From Dryomyza anilis (lineage: Eukaryota; Arthropoda; Insecta; Diptera; Dryomyzidae): 64,000 nucleotides of DNA. How positions within the stretch are numbered: position 1 is the stretch's first letter; each line of letters begins with the position of its first letter. Where the stretch lies: assembly GCA_951804985.1 (NCBI GenBank), contig OX638133.1, positions 31,893,963-31,957,962 on the forward strand, read 5' to 3'. Of this stretch, positions 43,455 through 55,009 are shown piece by piece. Under the pieces are notes generated by a model. It was not told the origin of the DNA and did not search any database. It worked only from the letters and a program-made list of their open reading frames with translations. A program made the translations under genes and the position numbers.

Positions 43455-44925
43455 CATAGTGCAATTCAGAGCTAAATGCAATTAGTTCAACTCTAAATAC
43501 AGCATTACTTTTAAAGATGTTATCAGACAATTTTAATTATGTTTACATAATGTTCCAAACAAAATTATGTTTGGGAGAATCATTTTCTGCAGTGTGTAGA
43601 CTTTCTTTGAATAAAAACATATATTTTGTATTTTTTGAGACATAATACATCGTCGATGCAAATATTAATATATCTAACATTTTTTAAACGACTCGATCAT
43701 CTTTAAAAAGCGAAAAAACATAAGTATTTTATTAATTCTACAACGCCAAAATATGTAGTTTATAGCCTAATTTGGCACTCTCATAATACGGAAAGTTATC
43801 TTTTAATATATGCCACATATGCTTCAAATTACAGGCGCTACAAAAATCAACTGATTGTCATCATTTGTTTTTTATATTATGTTTCATCATGTTATTTCAA
43901 ATGTAGACAATAAATCTAAAGAAAAAAAGTTTTTTTTATCTAAAAAAATATCCTGTCGTAAAATTCACTCTCATAATAATCCTTTGTCAGCAGCTGTTGG
44001 TTGATGTAGAAACTTGACTAATATGGAAATTTCTGAAATGCGTCACTATTCATTTATGGCTCATTTTAAAACCATGTGATGAGTTTTGCGCAATATAAAA
44101 CAATTCATCACAGCGGTGCCAAAAACGCACACACAGTGCCATCGGCACCCGGTGCCGCCCTATACTAAGCAACCCAACCCAACCCTAATCCAGTCAGTGA
44201 ACCGGTCTTTGCGACACCTTAAGATTCATCATTTTTCATTGTGTTTGACAGTTGAGTTCGAAAGCAGCAGCAGCATCAGTTGGAGTGAAAATAGAAAAAT
44301 GTGGAAAGTGCTTCATAGCGAAAACATGCGTTTTGCAGACGTAATACGCCTCAAAGTCTGCAACAATCTTTGAATCAGATGAACGATGTCTTCGCAGTGA
44401 CGCAGACAGTCGGTCATATGATGTGTGTGTGTGGGTGATGGGTGCGTAGTAAGTAGGTGGGGGTAAGTGAGACAACATATGTGTCTGCGCTTTGGAAGAC
44501 ATTGTCGTGTCATACAACGTTATTTCGAAGAGGTGGTGGTGGTTGATGTAAATGGGAAGTTTAAGTCTTGCAGTCTTTGAAGATACGAAAAACAAAAGTA
44601 TTACTTAAAAGAATAACGTTTTTATCTTCCAGGTGACTTGACAATTTGAAGTTGAAGACAGATTTCATTTGCACGCGTTCGCAGTGATGCGACAGCATTC
44701 ATCATTAAATTCAGCACACGAATGTTTGTCCGTCCGTACTGGGAATCACTCATTAATTGCAGCAGTTTAAAAATTCAGTTAGAAAATGCTAAGAAGTGTG
44801 TTTAATTAATTGAAATTGTACTTTTTTCAACATATTTAAAAACAGAAAACTTTATCTCGGAAACGAATTTTCTAAAAGTTTTATCGCCAAATCGATTTTT
44901 AAATTTTGACGTTCAGTACTTTTCG
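43455..44925. other. Non-coding stretch with less AT-rich blocks (possible regulatory DNA)
   Basis: 44080-44760 has balanced composition: GTGCCATCGGCACCCGGTGC with nested inverted words at 44132, an AACCCAACCCAACCC run at 44169 and GTGTGTGTGTGGGTGATGGG at 44422. No transposon match and no convincing exon. It may be conserved regulatory DNA. Confidence 0.3.
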
Positions 44926-44929
44926 ACTT

Positions 44930-45557
44930 AGGGCCAATTTTTCAGTGGTAGTTTTAACTTAGTTTAAACTACGTTTACTTAAACGTCTCAAGTAGTTTAA
45001 CTATTCGAACAGTTTTTCAGTGACAGTTTAAGTTTCATTCAGATCTCTGCTTAAAATATGCAGCGAATGTCAACGAATTATCGATTGTGAATAGCATTTA
45101 AGAAGAAAAAGAAGAATAATATTTTTCTCTTTTGGAACAGCTGATATTTAATTTGCGAGAATGACGAAATTTACAAGAAATTACAAAGATAAAAAGATAA
45201 TTCAGAAAAGTAGAATACACGAAATAATAAAAATCCCACTCACAAATTCTCACTGATGAGAATTTGTGAGTGGGATCGTTCACAGTTAGTTTATGCAATG
45301 AATAACAGAAGAAATCTAATGAAATGGAAACCAATGGACAGACAAATGAGCGCATGAGAGTGGACAGCAGAACGTAAAGAGCGCATCTCACATTTATCTG
45401 TCAAAAACATTGAGAGTTTAAACGTAGTTTAACCTACCGACATCGGTGGGTTAAACTAAGTTTAAACTACGTTTAAAGTTCACTGAAAAACACCATTCTA
45501 AGTTTAAACTGAGTTTAAACTACAAATGGAGTTCAACTAGCACTGAAAAACTGGCCT
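44930..45557. mobile_element. PIF/Harbinger-like MITE with subterminal TTTAAACTACGTTTAAA repeats
   Basis: The ends TTA|GGGCCAATTTTTCAGTG and CACTGAAAAACTGGCC|TTA are inverted repeats with a TTA on both sides, the 3 bp TWA duplication of PIF/Harbinger elements. Sub-terminal regions carry repeated AGTTTAAACTACGTTTA(A/C) motifs in both orientations, possible transposase-binding repeats. In the middle is a perfect 19 bp stem with a 4-base loop (45234-45275). ~620 bp, no transposase. Confidence 0.8.
45234..45275. repeat. Perfect hairpin, 19 bp stem, CTGA loop
   Basis: TCCCACTCACAAATTCTCA followed by CTGA and its exact reverse complement. It lies inside the TTA-flanked MITE. A stem this perfect in decayed surroundings is either recent or maintained. 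Confidence 0.95.
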
Positions 45558-45609
45558 TAAAAGAATAAAATCCCTTTGTATGCTAAAAATACGGATTGTA
45601 AAACTACGG

Positions 45610-46226
45610 TATACAGAACGAGTTGGGAAAGTTAGGTCACATGGGTAAGTTCGGTCACATGGGGCGGATTTTTATAGTCGGTCGGGCCCGACTATGGAAT
45701 ACCCTACACCTTTGGTGGGGATATTAACCCTCAGAATATCATTCATATACCAGATTTACGTCTTATATCCCCATAAATTAAAAAATTATATAAAGTATAA
45801 AAACAAAAACAAAAAAAAATTTTAAATGTAATTGGGCGGACCACGCCTATATTTAAAATTTTGAAAGGCAAATATTTCATAGATTTGATTTTAATAATTT
45901 ACGGATCAAATTTCCACTATGAAAACCCGGGAAATAATGAAAAAAAAATGTGGGCGGATCACGCCCATTTTTGGGCCACATATTTTTAGGTGAATTCTAA
46001 CAATACCTTTTAAATTTTATAACTATACATTGAATACTTTTCGAGTTATTAGTCCCGAAAGAGTTATATAAAATTGACTTGTATGGGAGGTGGGCGTGTC
46101 CGTTGACCGATTTGGCTCATTTTCAAACTCGATTCCTACTTTTGGCTAAAATATATTGAGACGAAATTTCATCGCATTCTGATCAGTATTTCTCAAGTTA
46201 TTCTGTATTCGGACAGCAAGACAGCA

Positions 46227-46259
<33 letters not shown>

Positions 46260-46397
46260 GACATGGCTAAACGGACTCGGGTAGTGATGCTGATCAAGAA
46301 TATATATACTTTTCCATACCGGACACGCCTCCTAAGGGGCGTTACAATATATGCACAAAGTTAATATACCCTGTACCTCATAGGTGTAGGGTATAAA
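45610..46397. mobile_element. (GTCY)n-containing non-autonomous element (full copy, reversed)
   Basis: Starts GAGTTGGGAAAGTTAGGTCA and GTCGGTCGGGCCCGACTATG, then TACCCTACACCTTTGGTGGG. It has GGGCGGACCACGCC and GTGGGCGGATCACGCCCA palindromes and ACAGACAGACAGACAGACGG. It ends with the AGGCGTGTCCGG-type/CGGACACGCCTCC, AAGGGGCGTTACAATA and GGTGTAGGGTATA hairpin. It is an inverted, colinear homologue of 28884-29735, and 4497-4972 is a shortened copy in the same direction. Confidence 0.82.
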
Positions 46398-46473
46398 AAT
46401 ATACGTAAAAAATATTGAATTTGCGACAATTTATTCAAAACATAAATGTTATGATTTCATCGTCATTGATATG

Positions 46474-47443
46474 CCAAAGGGGCGAATGTGCATTTTTAAA
46501 AATATTGGGAAACCAAATTATAAAGTTTTAATTGCTTTAAAAATTAGTTATATTGGTTTTTTATTTATTTTTTTTTATTATTTTGTTTAATTCATCAATT
46601 AGCATAAATCTATTGATTCAGACATTTTACTGAATTATAAATACGGATTTTGTGTGGCTATATTTTTGTTATTTTGCCATAACTTTTTATAGGTACAAGA
46701 TCAAATAGTAATGTGAATAATTGTTGGTTTTTAAGGAATCTATCGATTCTCATCATTATTTAAAAATTTCGAATTTTTGTTACATAGAAAAATGTTTGGG
46801 AAATTATTTTTAAATATTATTTAAAAATATGTTTTTGAATTTCGTTATTTACAACGTTTTATTTTTTTTAAATAATGATGCCAATCGATTGGTGTATTAA
46901 AATCAAACAATTAATGCCTTTACATCACCATTTTATCTTGTATCTATAAAAAGTGATCGCTTGCAAATAGCGAAATTCGAAAAATTAAAAATCTTGTCAT
47001 GCCTAAAAAGCGAATTTTTTCGTTTTTTTGTCATAACTTTTTATTGGTACAAGATAAAATACTAGTACAAAACAATTAATTGTTTGTTTTTAATGCACCT
47101 ATCGATTGGCAGCATAACTTTAAAATATTTTTTTGAATTTTTGTTATTAGCAAGAAAATTATTTTTAAGTAATAATGCCAATCGATAGATGCTTTAAAGA
47201 TAAACAATTCATGCCTTTACACCATTATTTTATCTTGCGCCAGTAAAAAGTTATGGCAGAAAAAAGAAAAGATTCGCCCTTTTGCCATGACAAGAATATC
47301 ATATTCGCCCTTTTGGTTTTGTCCTTTGTGGCTAGAAATATTCAACAATTCCCGATTTTGGCACAGTATACTTGAGCAAAAACTACATTCAAAAATGTAA
47401 AAAAAAAACTCAAATGTCAAAAATTAGACATTCGTCCCTTTAG
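46474..47443. mobile_element. DNA transposon derivative with CAAAGGGGCGAATGT ends
   Basis: The left CCAAAGGGGCGAATGTGCAT and the right ACATTCGTCCCTTTAG are inverted repeats ~970 bp apart. The interior has repeated ACCA(T/-)TTTATCTTG and GGTACAAGAT(A/C)AAAT words in both orientations, plus CCAATCGAT blocks, making it a multi-arm foldback. Only a 67-codon - strand frame is open, which I consider chance. Confidence 0.6.
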
Positions 47444-47449
47444 CATTAT

Positions 47450-48400
47450 TGACAACGACAATCATTTAACAAATCTCTAAAAAAAATGTTCATACAATAA
47501 AAATCTCTACCGCAAAATCTAACAAATTGAAGAATTTCGTTATTCAAACTATGAATTATTTCATTGAATAACAGTTCGAAAAAAATTATTTTAACAACCA
47601 TTTTAATTTCGAACAATTAAATAAAAAAACACCAATTATATCATATTTTCGAAAAATCAAATAAAATGTATTTTACATATTAAACAAATTAAAATAAAAA
47701 TTTTATCAATTTAGTTTAGTTTATTTTCATCAAACAGAGTACAAAACTCTTACAGACTACTTAAATTTAAAGTATGAAAAAAATATTATAATCTATGCCT
47801 TATTAAAAAATACAGAAAATTAATTATAAAACTTTTAAATGAAACCTTTGTATACAACAAAAAAAAAAAACACAAAATAAATTTAAAAACAGAAAAATAA
47901 TAATTTAAAGAACTCCCGCCGTCGCCTACAGCAATCCGGATGTACGACGATTTACTTCATGGCTCAGCTCGGATAAGCGGCATTAAAACTGAAAGCCGCC
48001 CTAGGATATGCAATAAAATACAGCGCAATGAACGAGGCTTTTAAAAGCCAACGGCGACACAGGCAACACAATAAAAAGGACCTTTTTGTTGTCAGCGTGG
48101 GAGTGTGTGAATAATTATGCTCTTTAAAAATTTGAACAATGGCAAAAAATATAACTGCTTTCAGTCAAATGAAAATTACCGCCAAAATTGCGACATTTTT
48201 CAAAGCGCAATTAATTTTATTGCGTGGCAAAAGCAACATCCGCTTGAGCGTCTCGTGTCACGAAAATTCACTTAACATAAGTTTTGCAAAGAACTGAAAT
48301 TTTGGAAATGAAATTTTAAGCATTATTCATATAACTAAACAATTTACAAATGTAAATCAGAAAAGATCAATTAAAATTAGGAAATTCCATTTGAAGTTCA
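47450..48400. other. Non-coding; possible regulatory block at 47915-48260
   Basis: 47915-48260 is clearly less AT-rich, starting CCGCCGTCGCCTACAGCAAT. It contains AAAACTGAAAGCCGCCCTAG and CAACATCCGCTTGAGCGTCT, with no reading frame and no repeat match. This composition is typical of conserved non-coding DNA in flies. Confidence 0.35.
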
Positions 48401-50465
48401 AAAGACATCAATTAAAATTCAGAATTTTTCATTCTAAAATCAGAAAATTCTATTTGATATTCCGAAATTACCATTTGAAATTCAGAAATATCCATATGAA
48501 ATTCAGAAAATTTCCATTTCAAATTAAGAAGTTTCCATTTGAAATTCAGAAATGTCTAAATTTAAAATGAAAATTTCTGAATTTGAAATGGAAATTTTTG
48601 AATTTTAAATGAAAATTTCTGAATTTCAATTGGAAATTTCTGAATTTCAAATGGGAATTTTTGAATTTAAACTGAAATTTTCTGAATTTAAAATAGAAAT
48701 TTCTGAATATCAAATGAAACTTTCTGAATTTCAAATGAAAATTTCTGAATTTCAAATGAAAATTTCTGAATTTCAAATGAAAATTTCTGAATTTCAAATG
48801 AGAATTTCTGAATTTCAAATGGAATTTTTGTATTTCGATTGATGTCTTTTGAATTTCAAGTGAAATTTCTGAATTTCAAGTGATGTCTATTGAATTTCAA
48901 ATGGAATTTCTGAATTTAAAGTGATGTCTTTTGAATTTCAAATGGAATTTCTGAATTTCAAGTGATGTCTTTTGAATTTCAAATGGATTTTCCGAATTTC
49001 AATTGATGTCTTTTGAATTACAAATGGAATTTCTGAATTTCAAATGGGAATTTTCGAATTTGAAATGGAAATTTTCTGAATTTAAAATAGAAATTTCTGA
49101 ATATCAATGAAACTTTCTGAATTTCAAATGAAAATTTCTGAATTTCAAATGAAAATTTCTGAATTTCAAATGAAAATTTCTGAATTTCAAATGAGAATTT
49201 CTGAATTTCAAATGGAATTTTTGTATTTCGATTGATGTCTTTTGAATTTCAAGTGAAATTTCTGAATTTCAAGTGATGTCTATTGAATTTCAAATGGAAT
49301 TTCTGAATTTAAAGTGATGTCTTTTGAATTTCAAATGGAATTTCTGAATTTCAAGTGATGTCTTTTGAATTTCAAATGGATTTTCCGAATTTCAATTGAT
49401 GTCTTTTGAATTACAAATGGAATTTCTGAATTTCAAATGGGAATTTTCGAATTTGAAATGGAAATTTTCTGAATTTAAAATAGAAATTTCTGAATATCAA
49501 TGAAACTTTCTGAATTTCAAATGAAAATTTCTGAATTTCAAATGAAAATTTCTGAATTTCAAATGGAATTTTTGTATTTCGATTGATGTCTTTTGAATTT
49601 CAAGTGAAATTTCTGAATTTTAAGTGATGTCTTTTGAATTTCAAATGGAATTTCTGAATTTAAAGTGATGTCTTTTGAATTTCAAATGGAATTTCTGAAT
49701 TTCAAGTGATGTCTTTTGAATTTCAAATGGAATTTCCGAATTTCAATTGATGTCTTTTGAATTACAAATAGAATTTCTGAATTTCAAATGGGAATTTTTG
49801 AATTTGAACTGGAAATTTTCTGAATTTAAAATAGAAATTGCTGAATATCAAATGAAACTTTCTGAATTTCAAATTTTCGATTGATGTCTTTTGAATTTCA
49901 AGTGAAATTTCTGAATTTCAAGTGATGTCTTTTGAATTTCAAGTGGAATTTCTGAATTTCAAGTGATGTCTTTTGAATTTCAATTGGATTTTCAGAATTT
50001 CAATTGATGTCTTTTGAATTTGAAATGCAATTTCTGAATTTCAATTGGTGTCTTTTGAATTTCAAATGGAATTTCCGAATTTCAAATGGGAATTTTCGAA
50101 TTTGAAATGGAAATTTCCGGAATTTAAAATAGAAATTTCTGAATATCAATGAAACTTTCTGAATTTCAAATGAAAATTTCTGAATTTCAAAAGAAAATTT
50201 CTGAATTTCAAATGGAATTTTTGTATTTCGATTGATGTCTTTTCAATTTCAAGTGAAATTTCTGAATTTCAAGTGATGTCTTTTGAATTTTGAAATGGAA
50301 TTTCTGAATTTAAAGTGATGTCTTTTGAATTTCAAATGGAATTTCTGAATTTCAAGTGATGTCTTTTGAATTCCAAATGGAATTTCTGAATTTCAAATTT
50401 TCTGAATTTAAAATAGAAATTTCTGAATATCAATGAAACTTTCTGAATTTGAAGTGATTTGAAGT
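48375..50465. repeat. Higher-order tandem array of TGAATTTCAAATGGAAATTTC-type units
   Basis: Basic units of 18-21 bp (TCTGAATTTCAAATGAAAATT; variants with GATGTCTTTTGAATTTCAA) repeat for about 2 kb. They form larger blocks: TTTTTGTATTTCGATTGATG occurs at 48825, 49218, 49569 and 50218, each followed by the same order of variants. Larger periods are 393, 351 and 649 bp. Open frames on both strands (ISEFQMK and FHLKFRN repeats) come from the 21 bp unit. The 48375-48550 edge is in the reverse orientation to the main array. Confidence 0.9.
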
Positions 50466-50469
50466 GAAG

Positions 50470-50722
50470 CAATCAGAAAATGTTATTAATAAAAATAGAA
50501 AATTGCCTGAGTGTACCAGATTCATAATATTCAAGATTTCATTCATTCGCTAAAAAAAAGTAATTTGGTGGGAAATTGTTTTTTTTTTGTTCAAAAAAAA
50601 AATTTAAATTTTTTCGATTTTTTTTCCAAAATAAAAAAAATATATATGTTTTTTTATTTCGGAAAAAAAATGAAAAATACAAAAATATTTCCAAAAAGAA
50701 AATTTAAGAAATTATAAATAAA
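50470..50722. other. A/T-homopolymer-rich spacer
   Basis: Runs of T and A up to 9 bases; no gene. Confidence 0.4.
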
Positions 50723-51355
50723 CTAGCTGGACTCGTGCACGACTCGAACAAAGATTTTGTGAATGCAAGGATAGGGAGTGCAGACCTTTTTTGTTTTTGA
50801 CTTTGTGTTTTTGCTTTTTTATTCTGCTTTTGTATTATGCTTCTGATTTGTGTCATTGCTTTTGTTTATGTTTTTGCTTTTGTGGTTTTGCTTTGTGGTT
50901 TGTGTTTTGATTTCATATTCCTTTTGTGTTTGTTTTTGTGTTTTTGATTTTGTATTTTTGTTTTTCTTTTGTTTTTGATTTTGTGTGAGTGCTTCTGTTT
51001 CTGTTTTTGTGTCTTTGCTTTTGTTTTTGTTTTTGCTTTTATGTTTTTGTTTTTGCATCTTTTCTTTTGTTTTTGTTTTGTATTTTGCTTTTGTGTTTTT
51101 TCTTTTGTTTTTGTGTTTTACTTTTGTTTTTGTGTCTTTGCTTTTGTTGATGTGTTTTTGATTATGTTTCTTGTTTTTTTGTTTATGTGTTTTGATTTTG
51201 TGTTTTTGGTTTTGTTTGTGTCTTTGCTTCTGTTTTTGTATTTCGCTCTAGTTTTTGTGTTTTGTTTGTGGTTTTGCATTTTTCTTTTGTTTTTGTGATT
51301 TCTTTTGTATTTATGCTTTGTAGTTATGACGAACCAAGAGTTTTATATTTATAGA
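50723..51355 (-). mobile_element. Helitron-like non-autonomous element containing a CAAAAG array
   Basis: On the - strand it begins A|TCTATAAATATAAAACTCTT and ends CACGAGTCCAGCTAG|T, matching the 19776 element (same CTCTTGG after the start and same AGTCGTG hairpin word near the end). The interior is a CAAAAGCAAAAACACAAAAA minisatellite on the - strand, that is, in the same orientation relative to the element as in the 19776 copy. Confidence 0.82.
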
Positions 51356-51359
51356 TATA

Positions 51360-52812
51360 TTAAAAAACATTTTAATAATTAATGCATTTTAATAAATAAT
51401 GCATTCATTTTATTAATTTATTCATAATATGATGAATTTTTCAACATTCATCATACTGAAGAAGATCTGAAATCAGTATATAAAAAAACTCCATATTTCC
51501 TTCAAAAATAATGCCTAAAACGCATCGTAAAAATACACAAGAATCAGTTATACTTTCAATTTTATTAAAAACAATAAAAGCAGACGATTGCATTGAATTT
51601 TATTGCCACGGAATTTAATTAACTTAATACGAAAACGATTTGCATGTAATTCCGGCGGTGGCTTCCGGAAGCTGCCACATTAACACTTTCAAAATGGCGT
51701 CATAAATAAACGGCGCAAAACTATTTCGAGGAAACAATTCGCATTCGGTACTTCATGTTTTTGGTGTGCCATGGAAATCGCAGCAATGCAAATGCGTTGT
51801 TGCTGTGGTGGATTTGATGATGCTGCTGTTGGGTGTTGCTGCTACTATAATCCCGGCAACAAGCCGAAAGCGAGACAATTTTATTCGCGGCGTATGTGGG
51901 GTAAAACTTTTCGGTTTAAGCTCAGTGTGTGTAGGGATAAAAGCCAATAAATTGACAAAGTTTGACAGTTCAATTTACGCAATTTAGGCGCGCGTTACTC
52001 GTATTGTCATGGAAATTGTTTGGGTGCATGGCGTGGGAATAAAAAGCTGGAATAAAGACAAAAATGAAAAATGTTTTGTACAAAAAATAAGAGATTAATG
52101 TTTATTTATTGATTTTTGTTAGGAAAAGGAAAAACTAAAATTCTATTAAAGTATTTATAGGTTGCACAGTTTCTGTTTACATTATTTGCATACTTAAAGC
52201 TTCTAAAAATATGCGTCTTTTATTAAAGAGTTACAAAAACGCCTAAAGCTATGCTATACGGCTTTGTTTTGTGAATGTGTCTTGTGCTCCTTAAAGTATG
52301 CTTCGTTTTCTGCGCACATTACACGCATTTACACACTAAATCATAACCTTTGCCCACACGCATTTTGACGGCAAATATAATATATGCTTTGTATGCTGGA
52401 ATTTTAGGCGTTCGCATTCGGTTTCTTCGAATTTCATGTTTAACGCACATTATATTTTAATTAAAAAACGCTATAAAAGTCATAATTTTTACTGACCTAA
52501 TGTGTGGAGTTCGAGAAAAAAAGCATTTTCACTGAATTAAATATTTGCTTTGGCCGAATTGCCAAAGGTCAGCAGGGGGTTAAATGTTTGTTCGTTTGTT
52601 TCTGGGGAAAGCTAATTTTAAAGGTAGCTTATTTTTTTTCCTACGGCATAATTTTGTCATTAGTCCTATCTTAATGGAAAATTTATTTTTGCATGTGGCA
52701 TAATTTTTACTTTAGTCTAAAAATTAATTAGTCACAATTATGGGCAAGATATAACACTGAGTAACAGTCAAAATATACTTTGAACGACATATCATTTATC
52801 TTTTAGATAGAG
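51360..52812. other. Non-coding; possible regulatory blocks at 51580-52030 and 52230-52460
   Basis: These blocks are less AT-rich than the surroundings, free of recognisable transposon sequence and without coding frames of substance. Examples are TTCCGGCGGTGGCTTCCGGA at 51651-51670 and GGCGCGCGTTACTCG at 51987. Sequence of this kind, between arrays, resembles conserved intergenic or intronic DNA. Confidence 0.3.
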
Positions 52813-52815
52813 CTA

Positions 52816-53690
52816 AAGGGTTTTTCAATAAGAGCGCTACAAAAGTATATAAATAAAACAAAAACGGTTTTGGATATCAATGAAATTCTTTATTCCTGTA
52901 AAAGTACGTTCGATGCTATTATATATGGAACTCGATTTCTTTTGCATGGCCACCACGGGCACGCTTGCAGAAGTCCAGACGCTGAACCCAATTTTCCACG
53001 GTTTTCAAGCATAAATCGGCCGATACTGCTGCAATTTCACGTTTGATATTCGTACGAAGTTCATCAATCGTCGCTGACTTGTTGGCATAGACCATAGACT
53101 TTACGTAGCCCCACAGGAAATAGTCTAACGGCGTAAAATCGCACGACGGAGGCGGCCAATCGACTGGACCATTTCGTGAGATAACACGTTCTCCAAACTT
53201 GGTTTCCAATAAATTGATCGTGGCTTGTGTGGCTTGTGGCGCCGTCGTGTTGGAACCACATGTCCTCCAAGTCCATATCATCCAATTGGGGCCAAAAATA
53301 TTCGGTTATCATTGAACGGTATCGATTCCCACTCACAGTAACGTGCCGGTCAAGATCATCACGGAAGAAGTACGGCCCAATGACGCCGCCGGCCCATAAA
53401 CCGCACCAAACCGTAATTTTTTCGGGATACAATGATGACTCATGGAGTACGTGTGGATTGCTGTCTGACCAATAACGCATATTTTGTTTATTGACGAAGC
53501 CATTCAGCCAGAAATGAGCCTCATCGCTGAAGATGATTTTTCGAATTTTTACTACCGAATTTCGGTTTTGCACTCCATGTGTTGTCAGGTTGTCTCGCAC
53601 TTGGTCGCTCCACCGGAGATTCGGACGCCCTCTCCTACGTTGACCACCACTGGGTACAAAATTGAACACAGAATTGAACTGAGTACCAGG
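52816..53690 (-). pseudogene. Mariner-like transposase, N-terminally truncated and frameshifted
   Basis: On the - strand, ~53555-53210 and 53281-52919 in two frames encode the catalytic half of a mariner/Tc1-superfamily transposase: IIFSDEAHFWLNGFVNKQNM, WCGLWAGGVIGPYFF, WFQHDGATSH, then ISRNGPVDWPPPSCDFTPLD and YFLWGYVKSMVYANK. The C-terminus (NWVQRLDFCKRARGGH) is intact. A frameshift lies near 53210. The DNA-binding N-terminus is missing. A short Arg-rich open segment (53560-53669) upstream is not normal transposase. Downstream, 52816 starts with the terminal repeat AAAGGGTTTTTCAATAAGAG preceded by TA, identical to the outer end of the palindromic MITEs. The opposite end of the element is lost. 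Confidence 0.85.
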
Positions 53691-53699
53691 AACTTTTTA

Positions 53700-54975
53700 T
53701 CTTCTTTTTTTTTTTTTTTAAAAAACACAAAAACAAAAGCAAAGTCAACAGTAAAAATAACAGCATAAACAAAACCAAAAGCAAAACCAAAAAATTAAAA
53801 ACAAAATAACAAAATTATAAACAAGAATACAAAAAAAAGCAAAAACACAAAAACTCAAAAATGAAAATTGAAAAACAAAAATCAAACGCAATAAATGCAA
53901 AAACACAAAAGCAAAAACGCAGAAACAAAACCAAAAACACAAAAATAAAATAAAAAAATAGAAGTCACAAAAAGAAAAAACACAAAATAAAAGCAATACA
54001 AAAATAATGCAAAAACGCATAAAAAAAATCAAAAAACACAAAAATTAAAACGCAAAATATAAAAATTCAAAACAAATGCAAAATCAAAAATACAAAAATT
54101 CAAAACAAATGTAAAATCAAAAACCCAAATAATAGCTAAAACAAAAGAAATATCAAAAACGCAAAATCAAAATTTAAACCAAAATCAAAAAAAAAACACA
54201 AATGCAAAAAAACGGAATAACAAAACGACAACAAAATAAAAAAGAAAGACCAAAACTCAAAAAAAGGGAAAATACAAAACACAAAAATAACACAAAAAAA
54301 CAAAAAAGAAATGCAAGATCACAATAGTAAAAACATAAAATCAAAATACCAACCAAAAGAAAATACTTAAAAACAAAAAATAAAGCAAAAATACAAAACC
54401 AAAAGAAAAAACACGAAATAAAAAGAACAAACGAAAAATCACAAAAACTCAAAAACAAAAGAATAAAAAAAACACATAAAAGCAAAAACAAAGACAATAA
54501 CACAAAATCAAATGGCAAACATAAAAACACAAAAATGAATAATTTAAAAACACAACAAAAGCAAATACACAAAACGGATTTAAACGCAAAAAATATAAAA
54601 TTAAAAATAAAACCAAGACACAAAAATAAAAGCTAAAAATAAACAAATGCAAACACACAAAAGCAAAAACGCAAAAACAAAAATGCAAAATCAAAACGCT
54701 AAAGCAAAATCCCAAAAGAAAAAAACACACTAATGAAAACGCAAAAAAATAAAAAATATAAAAATTCAAAACAAAAGAAAAGAAAAGAAAACAAATGCAA
54801 AAACAAAAACACAAAAATAGCTATAACAAAAGAAAAACACAAAAGCAACAATAAAAACAAAATCAAAAATACAAATGCAAAAAAACAAAAACCTAAATAA
54901 TATCGACAACAAAATATAAAAAGGAACACAAAAAGAAAAGCAAAAATACAAAAACTTACACAAAAAAACACCATT
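53700..54975. repeat. A-rich minisatellite (CAAAAACAAAAGCAAAAACA family), ~1.3 kb
   Basis: Variable units of CAAAA, AAAAACA and AAAGCAAAAA. It is the reverse complement of the type at 29736-30640 and shares its words. The long Phe/Cys/Leu open frames on the - strand are by-products of base composition. No Helitron-like ends are recognisable at the borders, although ACTAGT occurs at 54998-55003. Confidence 0.85.
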
Positions 54976-55009
54976 TCGCAGCCTGGGTTCAAAATACTAG
55001 TTATTCATA

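Noticed and set aside
53745..54992. Hydrophobic - strand frames of 97-149 codons
   Set aside because: By-products of the CAAAAG array, open in several frames at once.
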